Part shown: in pieces, positions 25,335 to 35,166 of the stretch | Numbering within the stretch: the stretch's first letter is position 1 | Layout of the letters: each line of letters opens with the position of its first letter | Assembly: GCF_040436345.1 (NCBI RefSeq) | Contig: NC_133221.1 | Location: 18,907,165 to 18,971,164 of the forward strand | DNA: 64,000 nt | Reading direction: 5' to 3' | From: Pagrus major | Taxonomy: Eukaryota; Chordata; Actinopteri; Spariformes; Sparidae | Notes under the pieces: generated by a model | What the model saw: the letters and a program-made list of their open reading frames with translations, nothing else | Database searches by the model: none | Told to the model about the DNA's origin: nothing | Made by a program: the position numbers and the translations under genes

Positions 25335-25754
25335 TGCATGGGGAATTTGAATCTGAATGACCTTCCACTGCTCAAATGCTCTGAGGTGCCCTGATGTTGT
25401 TATGAGTTGTTTTACACTTTTTGTACCTTTATGTTTTTCACCTTTATGACATCTTGCTGCAGTGATCATCAGACTCTGACTCGCTGCTCATCCTGTATGT
25501 ACATCACTGCAGCAGCTGTATAAAGAGACATTTCTCCCCTCTTTGTTCAGACACCGCGTGGCTCCTGGTGGAAGGTGTGGATGTTCTTCTTCCTCCTCCT
25601 CCTCGTCGTGGCGCCGGTTGCCATGTTGTGGCTGTGGTATCCTCCTTTCAGGGAGCAAGCTGAAGACCTGTACTCAGACATAGAGACACGCATCAAAGAC
25701 TATCTAATGGAAATGGCCTCTCCTCTACATTCAGGCTGTTTTAGACCAATGTGA
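19822..25754 (+). CDS. traf3ip3: TRAF3-interacting JNK-activating modulator (T3JAM)
   Basis: Membrane-anchored coiled-coil adaptor that in mammals binds TRAF3 and acts in lymphocyte MAPK and innate antiviral signalling. Thirteen coding exons: 19822-20241, 20343-20460, 20577-20694, 20815-20842, 20937-20966, 22389-22484, 23217-23288, 23499-23639, 23716-23853, 23931-24093, 24160-24305, 25158-25274 and 25551-25754. They sum to 597 codons with stop (human 551 residues). Matches to human run through the whole chain: NNVTSCR and FLRRR near the start, LADCLQEALWREEAVKKKL, NKIKALEAQLQVCLQK, VKKLVIQMEKQKLVYEEK, then CEELQTELHAMEQE and a C-terminal membrane anchor at about residues 538-559 (VWMFFFLLLLVVAPVAMLWL). 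The 37-residue tail after the anchor (REQAEDLYSDIETR) is longer than human. The donor at 20461 (GTTAGG) is weak but is the one that keeps phase. The start ATG is the first in frame. Confidence 0.9.
21290..22150. repeat. Intronic tandem repeat, about 205-bp degenerate units
   Basis: The landmark TTGTCTGAAGCTACTTGGTT and variants recur near 21446, 21650 and 21856, with a weaker copy near 22050, so the unit is about 205 bp. Other landmarks repeat at the same step: GTTAGCTACATTTTGTT, TTACACTACATTTACC-like and ATCATTATC. Roughly four units are present in traf3ip3 intron 5. Confidence 0.8.
24425..24690 (-). repeat. hAT-like dispersed repeat (minus orientation)
   Basis: GAGCTGCGATGATTAATCAA at one end, TCCAAGAAAAAC and ACAGTAAACTGAATATCTTT inside, and ACAAGACGTTTGAGG then GATTAATTGACAATGAAAA at the other. 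This is the layout of a widespread fish repeat with GATTAAT-rich ends. It lies in the last-but-two intron of traf3ip3. Confidence 0.55.
25281..25333 (+). repeat. (TG)n microsatellite
   Basis: About 26 uninterrupted TG units, starting six bases after the traf3ip3 exon 25158-25274 donor. It produces several spurious open frames on both strands. Confidence 0.98.
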
Positions 25755-25943
25755 CAATCAGGAATATTATTTATGTTTTATTAGATTTGCATTTCATAGG
25801 AACTCTGGAAGTGTGTGTGTGATGTGAGTTAATGTTGTGTTCAGGTGTAAAAAAAATAATATTTAAAACATGTTTAAAGCACTATCAGCTCACATGTTGG
25901 CTGATGTTAATGAGATTTTAAGAAAATGTGATTTGATAATAAT

Positions 25944-25953
25944 AATAAATAAA
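25944..25953 (+). terminator. Polyadenylation signals of traf3ip3
   Basis: Two overlapping AATAAA hexamers about 190 nt past the stop codon. Confidence 0.7.
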
Positions 25954-25959
25954 GGAAGT

Positions 25960-27486
25960 ATTCTTTGTACTGTAAACAGCATTTTTAGTTGAAAGCACCA
26001 CCTCAAATTATTAAAGACTTTTTCAGCTGTTGTAATGGAGTTAATGTCAGTGCTATGAGATATTTGCAAGGTGTTTACTGTTGGCAGTTAAGCACTCAAT
26101 AAAAGAGCCATTAGTGTTTTATATTATAAAAAATAAAGAAATATTGTTATTTTAACACGATACTGTTTGTCGAGTTTTCTTGAAAAACATGTTTTAATTC
26201 TTGGTAAGACAGTTTAAATTAAAGTGTCACTGGTGATAGTCTTGGTTTCATTGTGCTTTGGGTTCAGTTTAGTGTAAAACACCTGAGATCTCCAGAGTGA
26301 AGTCAGTTTCTCTGCTGTATCTTATTGCATCTTATACAAGGAAACACAACATGGGACTCTGATGACATCATTTGCTGTCTGACCTTTACAATGGTATCAC
26401 TGATTAGTGAGGATCTACCTTCATCATCTACTGGCCAACACTTATTCTCCAGAGTTTGACATTAATATAAAACAATATTGTTTGACCATTACTGATCGAT
26501 AAATGTACATACATTTATCCACAAGCAGCATTTTAATATTGTATCTGGTTGAGCTGGAACACATTTTAACTGCTACAATTGTTTAATCTTAAAAAAACGC
26601 AACATATTGAAAGATTTCATCATATGTTGGAAAAAAGTAGCAGGAAATAGAAATATTGAAGAAAAGTACTTTAATTAATAAATGCACTTCATAACATTCT
26701 AACAAAGCATAACATCGTTTCTGTTATTGTATTATAACTGGATAAGCTTTTGTGAAGTGCATCAATGCTGATTGATAATTTAATCAATAGTGAACTGGCA
26801 AGGAGAACTGTGCCGTTTAAATAAAGATGTTTCATGTATCCTTTATTTCAGTTTCTGTTCGCTTATATCAGGCTTTGTGCGTGCCAACATTTATCAGATA
26901 ACAAACGACTCAGACAAACTGCTGCTGGTCTCCACGGAGAAGTTTTCAGTATCACTTTATTACTTTTTTCAGTTTGTCTTGAACTCGATTAAGCTCGTGA
27001 CAGAAAACTTAGTGTCTACAAACATTACATGAGCAAAAAAAAAACAATAAGGTGATTTTGTAGTCTGAGTTATAAATAAAAATGATTTCCACTGCAGATT
27101 TCTGAAAATCACCCTCATCTCAGTTAATACCAGCTGTCAGGGCTGATTCTCTCAGCGATGTGATGGCGCTCTGTGGTAACTACCAGCTGCTCATGTCGAT
27201 GCTAAAATGGCAGAATGATACACAAATGTTCATGAAACTGACAGACATGACCCATGGCACCATCTATTGTCTGATTACACTCAAACTTAGAGACAAAACC
27301 CACTCAGAGCAGCACTGAGTGGGGTGCTATTGTTCATTGTATTCGGTGGTTATTTTAACTGTTCCAGATAAAGCTCCATTCTCAACATGCACTGACGCAG
27401 CACATCCAGCACACAGATCTGCAGCTCCTGTCTTTCACCCACGTTTACCTGCATGTTCCCCAAATACACGGCAGGTCATTGAAGAG
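25960..27486. other. Gap between traf3ip3 and the DNase gene
   Basis: AT-rich sequence without a defensible exon. The open stretch 26790-27032 has no family resemblance and no convincing splice sites. Nothing else is seen apart from the putative 5' exon that ends at 27537. Confidence 0.5.
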
Positions 27487-27650
27487 ATGGATCTTTGCTG
27501 GGCCGGGGTCAGTCTCCTGGTGAATCTGGCACTCAAGGTAAGAGCCTGTGGAGGAGTGAAGAGGTCTCTGTAACGTGTTTCACAACGTGACAAAGAGGAT
27601 CTTGCCAAACTCTCCTTTCCTTACAGGGTGGTAATCCTTTGCAAAGATGA
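27487..27650 (+). other. Upstream reading frame spanning the 5' UTR of the DNase gene
   Basis: A possible 5' exon ends at 27537 before the donor GTAAGA, and the next exon starts at 27627 after TTACAG. Spliced together, an ATG at 27487 opens a 24-codon frame that crosses the junction and ends with TGA at 27648-27650. That TGA overlaps the main start codon at 27647-27649 as ATGA. The first exon is inferred from splice signals only. Confidence 0.4.
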
Positions 27651-30261
27651 GGACTGCAGTTCTGCTGTTTGTTGTCGGGTTGTGTGTCTTGAACATCACA
27701 GCTGCCCTGAAGATCTGCGCTTTCAATGTTCAGAGCTTCGGTGAATCGAAGGCGAACAACAAGAAGGTCATGGGAATCCTACTAAAGGTACTTTTCTGTC
27801 TGTGAACACATTAAGGAGAGCAACATCCACATGATACTACACAGCTGACGGATCTCTTTTCTTCTTCTTTTGCTCCCAAGATTCTCTCTCGGTGCGACTT
27901 GTGTCTGATTCAGGAGGTCAGAGACTCTAAAGGAGAAGCAATACGAGCTTTGGTGAAGGATCTGAACAGGTACAAGCTTCCATGGGTTCAGATTTAAAGG
28001 CTCTGGTGAATCTCCACTGAAATAAAACAACATTTGAACTTATATCCTTTGTCAGCAGATATGACAAATCCAACTCATACTCCTATGTGGAGAGTGAAAG
28101 GCTCGGGAGGAAAACCTACAAGGAGCAGTACGTCTACATTTACAGGTAGCTTAATCAAATATGACCCCTTTGCTGTTTCCGCTCAGATTCACACGACGTC
28201 CTTAGGTTAATGTTGTCTTTTTCCTCTCTTGTCCTCTCCAGGAACAATGTGCTGAGGGTCAAAGAGCACTATCAGTATCCTAAACAAGACGTTGAAGGGA
28301 CCAATGATACAGATGTTTTCTCCAGAGAGCCTTTCATCATTCGCTTTCACTCCCCCACGACATGTACGGTGAAACATCATGAGGCATCAGTGGAATTAAA
28401 TATCAGTACACACTGGTGTCCCAGTTATGATCTCAGGGCAGTTTAACAAAGATGGACTACAGTTTAGATCAGACTAATAGACTTCAGATAAACACAGAAA
28501 CTCATTTATTGTAATTCTTCCCATGAATTCTTTGGTAAATAAGGACTTTTTTCGAACTGAAAAACATGATGATCAGATGAAAAAGCTAAACCAAGCAGAA
28601 TGGTAAACACAGCAGAGGTCAGACAGCCAGAAACAAAGCTGGGTTCATCACAAGTAAGAAAGACACTGAGTGGATCTGAAGGGAGAAAAGAGACATTTGC
28701 ACGGACAAACAGAAACCTGGATATCACTATAGATATGCATCTATGTTCCAATGGCAGGAAAACACTAGTCTGCATGCAAACACATTCTTGTTTTTCGTTG
28801 TAGTGGTGAAGGATTTTGTCCTGATCGGGCAGCACACGTGTCCCAGAAATGCCATGAAGGAGATCGACCAGCTGTACGCTGTCTTCAAGGGAATTCACAA
28901 GAAGTGGAAGACTGACGTAGGTTCAACCATTTTACTCATTTTGGTCATTTATCTCATGTTGGTTTCACAATATGGCGGAAACCGTGAGTAGTTTTGATCC
29001 GTCAAACTTCCCTTTTTTGCTTCCTTTCGGTTCACCCAGAATGTGATGATCTTGGGGGACCTGAACGCCGCCTGCAGCTACGTCACCATCAAGGGCTGGA
29101 GAGCTGTGCGCCTGAGGAGCGACCCCAAATTTCAGTGGCTGATCGGAGACGAGCAAGACACCACTGTCCGTGAGAAGACACACTGCGCCTATGACAGGTC
29201 AGTGCTCTCAACTATCACTTAACATTTACACTCTCTATAATAACATGATATGCTTATTATAAGTGCTTTATTACGTTTTCAAACAGGATCATTGTCCATG
29301 GACGTGAGATTATCTCCTGCATAGTGCCAGGTTCAGCGCAACCGTTCAACTTTAAAGAGAGCTTCCATCTCACAGAGGAGGAGGTGAACACGTCACACAC
29401 AAACCTTTCTTTAGCTCATTTATATGTTTCAAGGGCGACAGGTCAATGGGGCATTTTTTTCATTAATTTGCATACATGTCATGAGCAGAAATCTGAATAA
29501 TTTATAAAACCAGGTTCAGAATTGTTGTTTAATTTTGTTGACATATTAAACTCAAAAGATTCAACTGAGGGAATTTATATATCTCTTTTTATCACTCTAA
29601 AGTACAAAAAAAGTATCTAACATTATACATATCAGGCTCTGAGTGATGTGTTGACAAACCTCTCTGTAAAAACCTTCAAAATATAGAGAGGAATGACATT
29701 TTTGAGATTATGTTAGTAGATAGATAGTAGATATGATCATTATCTACTCACCCCCATGCTGATGGTAAGTCAGGAGAAGTTTAGTAGTCAACAAAAAGTT
29801 TCTGGAGCTTCACAGCAAAACAGTGTTGCGGCATTCTCCTAAACAACTGAAGTAGATGGGGACTCCTTTAATGGCACGTATTGTACATACATTTTTAAAC
29901 AGAAAATGGTGATTAGGGTAAAAATCTTAACTAATATATACAAAACTTCCCCAGTTGATTACTTGCATTCAAACAATATTTTTGTATTTATATATTTGAA
30001 ATGTCCAGAACAATAATCTGAAGTAAAAATGAACTTTAATGTGTATTTTGGATGTTTTTTATCACTAGTCCGAAAGAAGACATCTCAAAATTGACCAGTG
30101 CATGAAAAAAAGCTTTTTTTTCATCTGTATTTTCCCCTTTTAAACTGAACTTTAATCCTGTTCTCTCGACGGCACTTTAGGCTCTTGAGGTGAGTGATCA
30201 CTTTCCTGTAGAAGTTGACCTGAAGCCCAACCACCGCTACCTCCTCCGCAATGAGCTGTAA
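27647..30261 (+). CDS. dnase1l1: DNase I family secreted endonuclease, DNASE1L1-like
   Basis: Predicted Ca/Mg-dependent DNA endonuclease. Eight exons: 27647-27787, 27881-27969, 28059-28145, 28242-28363, 28804-28916, 29040-29197, 29287-29383 and 30181-30261; 295 residues, normal for the family. Residues 1-20 (MRTAVLLFVVGLCVLNITAA) are a signal peptide. Active-site elements are all present: Glu59 in LIQEVRD, His157 in IGQHTCP, Asp191 and Asn193 in GDLNA, Asp236 in HCAYDR, and His276 in VSDHFPVEV. The Cys196-Cys233 pair matches the conserved disulfide. The protein ends NHRYLLRNEL, without the basic tail of DNASE1L3 or the hydrophobic tail of human DNASE1L1. The choice of DNASE1L1 rests mainly on emd lying close by, as on human Xq28; sequence alone would also allow DNASE1L3 or the fish dnase1l4 group. 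Confidence 0.88.
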
Positions 30262-30336
30262 GACCCCTCAGGACCACCATCAACAAACAAGGGTGTCTTG
30301 ATTTTAACTGTAGTTTTATTTAATTTTAGCTGTTAA

Positions 30337-30419
30337 AATAAATCAAAGTACCCAACAGAACATTATCTGATAACAAGTGTTCTTTTATAACGGCACCGCT
30401 GCACTCAAACACCAATAAA
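30337..30419 (+). terminator. Polyadenylation signals of the DNase gene
   Basis: AATAAA at 30337-30342 and again at 30414-30419, both within 160 nt of the stop codon. The next gene probably begins almost at once. Confidence 0.65.
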
Positions 30420-30439
30420 CATGAGCTGTTTCAGCACAA

Positions 30440-30857
30440 AGGAACTGCGTGTTCGACTGCGGGAGTTTTTATTGTGCATCTGAAACCAAAACCACATCAA
30501 AGCTGACATCATTTCATGAGCTCAAGAAGGTAAGTTACTGCAGCAACACAAAACATGACTTTTGTCATTTCTACTTTTAGAGACACATTTTAAACACCTT
30601 TATTTGATTATCTTCAGTTTTACGGTCAGTTTACGTAATGCAGACATCTTTAGTCACTTAGTTCAATGAAATGTTTTAGTTTTAATGTGTAATTTATGCA
30701 CCGTCTGTCTGACAGGAAGCCACTTGCAGCGACAACAGATGAGAGGTACTCTGCGTTCTCTTCCTTTCTGAACGAAGACAAGTTCTGCGGCAATGCATTC
30801 AAGTCTGTGTTGATTTAGCTCCTACTTTATAAGCTGTTGTTTGAATTGTTTGCAAAG
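30440..30857 (+). other. Probable 5' leader of the acidic-protein gene
   Basis: A likely first exon ends at 30529 (CTCAAGAAG before GTAAGT) and a second begins at 30716 after GTCTGACAG, running into the start codon at 30858. Before that ATG the leader holds at least two short upstream frames, one of ten codons from ATGAGAGGT and one of six from ATGCATTCA. This suggests restrained translation, but the exon limits are inferred. Confidence 0.4.
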
Positions 30858-33769
30858 ATGGAACAAGCTTTTGCTGATCTACTTAATGATGCATTTTCAG
30901 GTAAGAACTATGTCTTGGTTTTGTTGATTGTTTTTTACTTTTTGTAAACCATTTACAAAAGTATTTCAACTTCAAATGCTGATGTTGTTGCAGAAACAAC
31001 TGCTCCGTCATTCCCGGATGGAGATTTGGAGTATGAGAATTTAAATCTTGATGAAAACCTTGAGGAGGACAAATTAGGCCTCTCTCATGAAAATTTACCA
31101 ACAAAGGAAGACGAGGCTCTGCAACAGGAAGCAAGTGCTCAAACTGCAGTTTTGTCTAGCATGGAAACTAAAGACACATACATGTCTAAAAATGTAGATG
31201 ATGAGCAGTCTGGTGAGGAGGACTTTCAAGGCGGTGGGTTCAAAATACCAGAGGAGGATTACACAAGCTCAGATGGAGATTCTGAACAGGAAGGTTCTGT
31301 CTCTGGAGAGGATGAAGAGGATACGGGAACAGGAGAGAAACCAGGGGAATCGTTGAAGTCGGTCCACTGCGGCGCCAAGTTTTGCAATGGTAATAAAGAG
31401 GACAGAATCTTTGCTGAGGGACAACCTCTGGCCCCAGAGGGTGCCGAACACACTCAAGTTAGAAACGAGGAGCAAGGTGAGAGCGAGAGTGATGAGGAGG
31501 TGTCCTATTTTGAGCGAGTCCCTGAACGTGGCAGTGAGATGATGACAAAAGGTGACGGGATTGAAGAGGACGAGCCAGAGAGGGAAGAAGAAAAGGAAGA
31601 GGACTCATCTGACTCTGAGTGTGAGGGCATGAAAATCGAACAAGAAGACAATGTTCTCGAGCAGGAGATTGAAAATCCTTACGGGGACGCTCCGACGAAA
31701 GCCAGTCTGGAGTTTCCAGAAATTTCAGATCAAAACCTGCAGGATCTCATCGCTGAAGTTGATAGTGAGGAGTTTGTAGAGAAAATGAAGGATTTCTCAG
31801 GGGAGGAGCACCAAGAGGCCGGTGAGAGCTTTGCAGACTACCCCTCAGACTTTTCTTCATATGAGTGTCTAGAGGATGGAGGAAAGAATCAAGACAGTGA
31901 TCACCAGTCAATTGTAAAGCAGGAGGACACCGATGAAGAGGGGGGAGATGAGTATCTGTACAGTGTAGATTTAGAGGTGGATGCTGATAGGTTCAGAGGG
32001 AAAACAGAGATTGTCGAGTACACATTGAGATGTGATGATGCAGGTGAGAGTGATTCCTACAGCTCGAGTGAGGAGGATGAGGTCCAAGTAAAGACAAGCG
32101 ATGATGAACCCTTAGAGAATATGTGTCTGCAAGATCTGGAAAACAACAAGCAACTGGAGGACGGTGATATCAGTGATGTGTTTGCCAGGTGGAGCACAGC
32201 TGAGGACAGCACAGACTTCAACATAAACTGGAATCTCGACATGTCAACAACTGATACCCTTCTGTCTGAAGAGCTGTTAACCACAGAGGATTCAGACAAA
32301 GCGGAAACACTGCTTTCACATGTGACTCAGCGTCCTGCAGAAGAAGAAGAAAACACCTACGCATCGGTACGGAGAGAGGACGCAAAAGCCACAAGCCCCT
32401 CCAACCAGGGATCCCTGGATGATGGCTTCTTCTTCAACACTGAACTGGAAGCCTCTGGGATCTCCGAGCTGGGACAGCTGGGAGACGACGAGTACGAAGA
32501 GGAGAGGAACTGGGAGCAAGAGCAGGAGAGAATCAAGGCTTTCTACGAGTTTTATGATGACAGCGACGGAGAGAACGGAAGAGAGGGTGAGTGACTGAGA
32601 AGGTTGTCATCTTTAACAGTGTTGTATGCAACCACAATTACTCTGTCTCCATTTCCATTTCTTTATAGGAAGGCAGATAAAAGTTCAGTTTTGTACAGAT
32701 CCACTGTCTCAAGTCATTCGCTATGAAACTGACAGGTAAGCAGAATGTGTATCAAACTTTTTGTTTTCTTGAACAGTGGCTATAAGCTGAGCTGTGATAG
32801 ATCCAAACATAACAACTATGTCTGCTTCATCCTTTTCTCAGCAGTGACAGAGATTCACTGAGCAGCTCCACAGACGGGGAGGAGGACCTGAGCTCTGCAG
32901 AAACATCTGAGGTTTGCATGTAGACACATAAGTGTAAATGTTGCCACTGTATGTTTCTGCAAACCATGGATATGTTGAAATTTTACATTTCCTCATGTTG
33001 CAACTTTACAATTCTTTAGGTTCATTTTTCAATTTTATGTTGTGACAACACTGTGCTTAAGGGCTGGTTAGGTTTAGGTACATAAATAGACTAGGTTAGG
33101 GTTGGGAAAAGATCGTGTTTTGCTGTAAAATACCTGGTTTTGTCGCCACAAAAACGTCTTGAGGTGTCCAGAGATTTCATGCTTACAAATGTTGAAACGC
33201 CATCTTGAACAGTGGTCTCCAGTTTGGCAGCCATCTCACCCAGCTGTAATCGCACCTTTCAAGATAAAAGTCGGCTCTTATTATATATTGCAAAAACGTA
33301 AAATGGCAACATTTTATTCTGGTAACTGGGCTGGGGAACACACATGCACCCTAATGAACACATACACTAAATCAATTGCTTTTCTTTTGCCCAGGAATTG
33401 AGGGAGCCTGATGCCACCACACAAATGACACCTGTTTGTGATCCCCCAAGTCTTCAGCTACCAGAGAATCTGCCAGATCTTCAGCTACCAGAGGATGTGC
33501 CAGAGAATGTGCCAGATCTCAGCAACACACACAACATTACCAGGAAACACAAAGTGTGTACTCACTGGTCTTTACTCAGCATTCACTTTGTTCATTTGTT
33601 CCTCAATTGTTTGGTTAATTTGACCTCTCTGACCTGTCCTTTGTTCCTGCAGTGTCTCAACATGCTGAAGCTGACCCTGAAGATGTGTATGGTGGTGGTG
33701 ATGGGACTGCTGATGTTCTGGTTGGCCACAGACCAAGTAGGCTGGCTCAGCCAAGCTTCATTCTTTTAG
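30858..33769 (+). CDS. Unrecognised very acidic tail-anchored protein
   Basis: I do not recognise this gene. Six coding exons: 30858-30900, 30994-32586, 32669-32735, 32842-32911, 33395-33553 and 33653-33769, giving 682 residues with all phases agreeing. The 1593-nt second exon encodes a low-complexity region dominated by Glu, Asp and Ser, likely disordered. A better-conserved-looking block follows at about residues 520-590: RIKAFYEFYDDSDGENG, then KVQFCTDPLSQVIRYETDS, then DRDSLSSSTDGEEDLSSAE. KVQF (550-553) fits the RVxF protein phosphatase 1 docking pattern, with VI seven residues later. Exon 33395-33553 carries a short tandem repeat (LQLPENLPD, LQLPEDVPE). One membrane segment lies at the extreme C-terminus, about residues 649-669 (KMCMVVVMGLLMFWLA), with no signal peptide, so a tail anchor facing the cytosol or nucleus is likely. 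Exon 4 has a CAGCAG acceptor that could shift by one codon. It sits between the DNase and emerin genes. Confidence 0.8.
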
Positions 33770-33818
33770 GGCAGAACCTTATTTGGGTCTTTAAAAACTT
33801 GTTCACTTGCTTACTTAT

Positions 33819-33931
33819 AATAAAAGATAAATTCAAAATGACAGTATTGCAGTGTAAAAATGTAGTGTAAAGTGCTGGACATTCAACCGTGTGTACTGTT
33901 AACTGTAATATGCAATTTTGTGCTTAATAAA
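33819..33931 (+). terminator. Polyadenylation signals of the acidic-protein gene
   Basis: AATAAA at 33819-33824 and 33926-33931, 50 and 157 nt past the stop codon. Confidence 0.65.
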
Positions 33932-34074
33932 TATATATCTTTGTTTACAGTGATGCTGACATATTTGTTTAAACCATAGATAAGTCATGATTCCATTGTT
34001 TTTGTTTTAAAAAAAAACCCAAACAGATTAAAAAAGATAAGAAAAAGAAAAAAATGAAATAGGTCTAAATGTAA

Positions 34075-34805
34075 TTAAAATGTTGTGGACACATTTACTC
34101 AAGTACTGTACTTCCATTTTCTACTACTTTATACTTCCACTACAGTACACTTATAGCGCAAATATTGAACTTTTTAATCCACTACAATTTTTTTTTATCA
34201 CTTTAGTTACTCGCTACTTCATAGATGATATAGATTGTAGACTTCATCGGCAGAAAATGCTGAATATTGGATACTATAATTAGCCAGACCATGAAACAAC
34301 AAACATGTAAATAGTGTATAATTAACTTTTTACTTGTGTTTTTGATGCTAAAGTACATTTAATGTCAAATACTTTACGACTTTAAGTAACGTTACTATTC
34401 CTATGGGTGACTTTCACTCTTATCAAAGTAACATTTTAACACAATATCTTTACTTTTACTCAAGTAGGACTTTTGGGCACTGGTTAAAGTGGGACTGTTG
34501 GTTACTGATTAAACTGTAAATGTGTTGTACATAGACCAGGTACAACATTGACCTAAATTTTGCTACATGTTTATACATCAGTAATAATACTCTCAAAAAG
34601 GAAAAACAATATAACACTCATAATGTGAGCATTGTGAGTTTGTACTTACTCAAGTGCTATTGTGATGGCATAACTTTGACTTGTAGTTGAGTATTTCTAC
34701 ATAGATACTCTACTTCTTCAACAAAAATCCCGCTGCCTACGATATAGCACTTAGAATAGATACTCTACTGTTACTTACTACTCTTACTTAAGTAAAAGAT
34801 CAGCT
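34075..34805. repeat. hAT-like ACTCAAGTA/ACTTAAGTA repeat
   Basis: TTTACTCAAGTACTGTACTT at the left and TTACTTAAGTAAAAGATCAG at the right, with many TACTTAC, CTCAAGTA and TTTACTTTTACTCAAGTA motifs between. This is a very common fish non-autonomous repeat; complete copies elsewhere end in CAGTGGTGG, which I do not see here. It fills most of the gap before emd. The emd promoter should lie in the GC-richer 34900-35100. Confidence 0.6.
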
Positions 34806-35166
34806 ATTAGCCATTAAGATCATTGTCCAGCTGATGGCGCTGCTTTATCTCTAGAAAGAAAAAAGAAAAAGAAGGATTTGGCAAGCGGAAGCGGAAATGA
34901 TGTACCATTTCACTGAAGGTTCGAATGTTCCTGACACCTGGTCAAAGATCCGAGGGCGGGGTTTAACTTCTCAATGCTTCTCAGCTGCTGGTTGACTCCA
35001 CAGCGGGACGTCCCGCACAAAACGAACGCCGGTGGCTCTCGGTGGGAGGAGTTACGGTTGTTGTTTCTTTTTTGGCAACTGAAACCAGCGCTACAGCTTG
35101 GCCGGAGCCAGACCGCACCAACACAACACAGAACAGAAAGCTAAAGGATTAAATCAAGACAAAGCA

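Noticed and set aside
25069-25469. Long overlapping frames on both strands rich in Thr-His and Val-Cys
   Set aside because: They are translations of the (TG)n microsatellite and run across the true traf3ip3 exon.
31259-32519. Minus-strand frames opposite the acidic-protein exon
   Set aside because: They are shadows of a biased Glu/Asp-rich coding exon, whose complement lacks stops.
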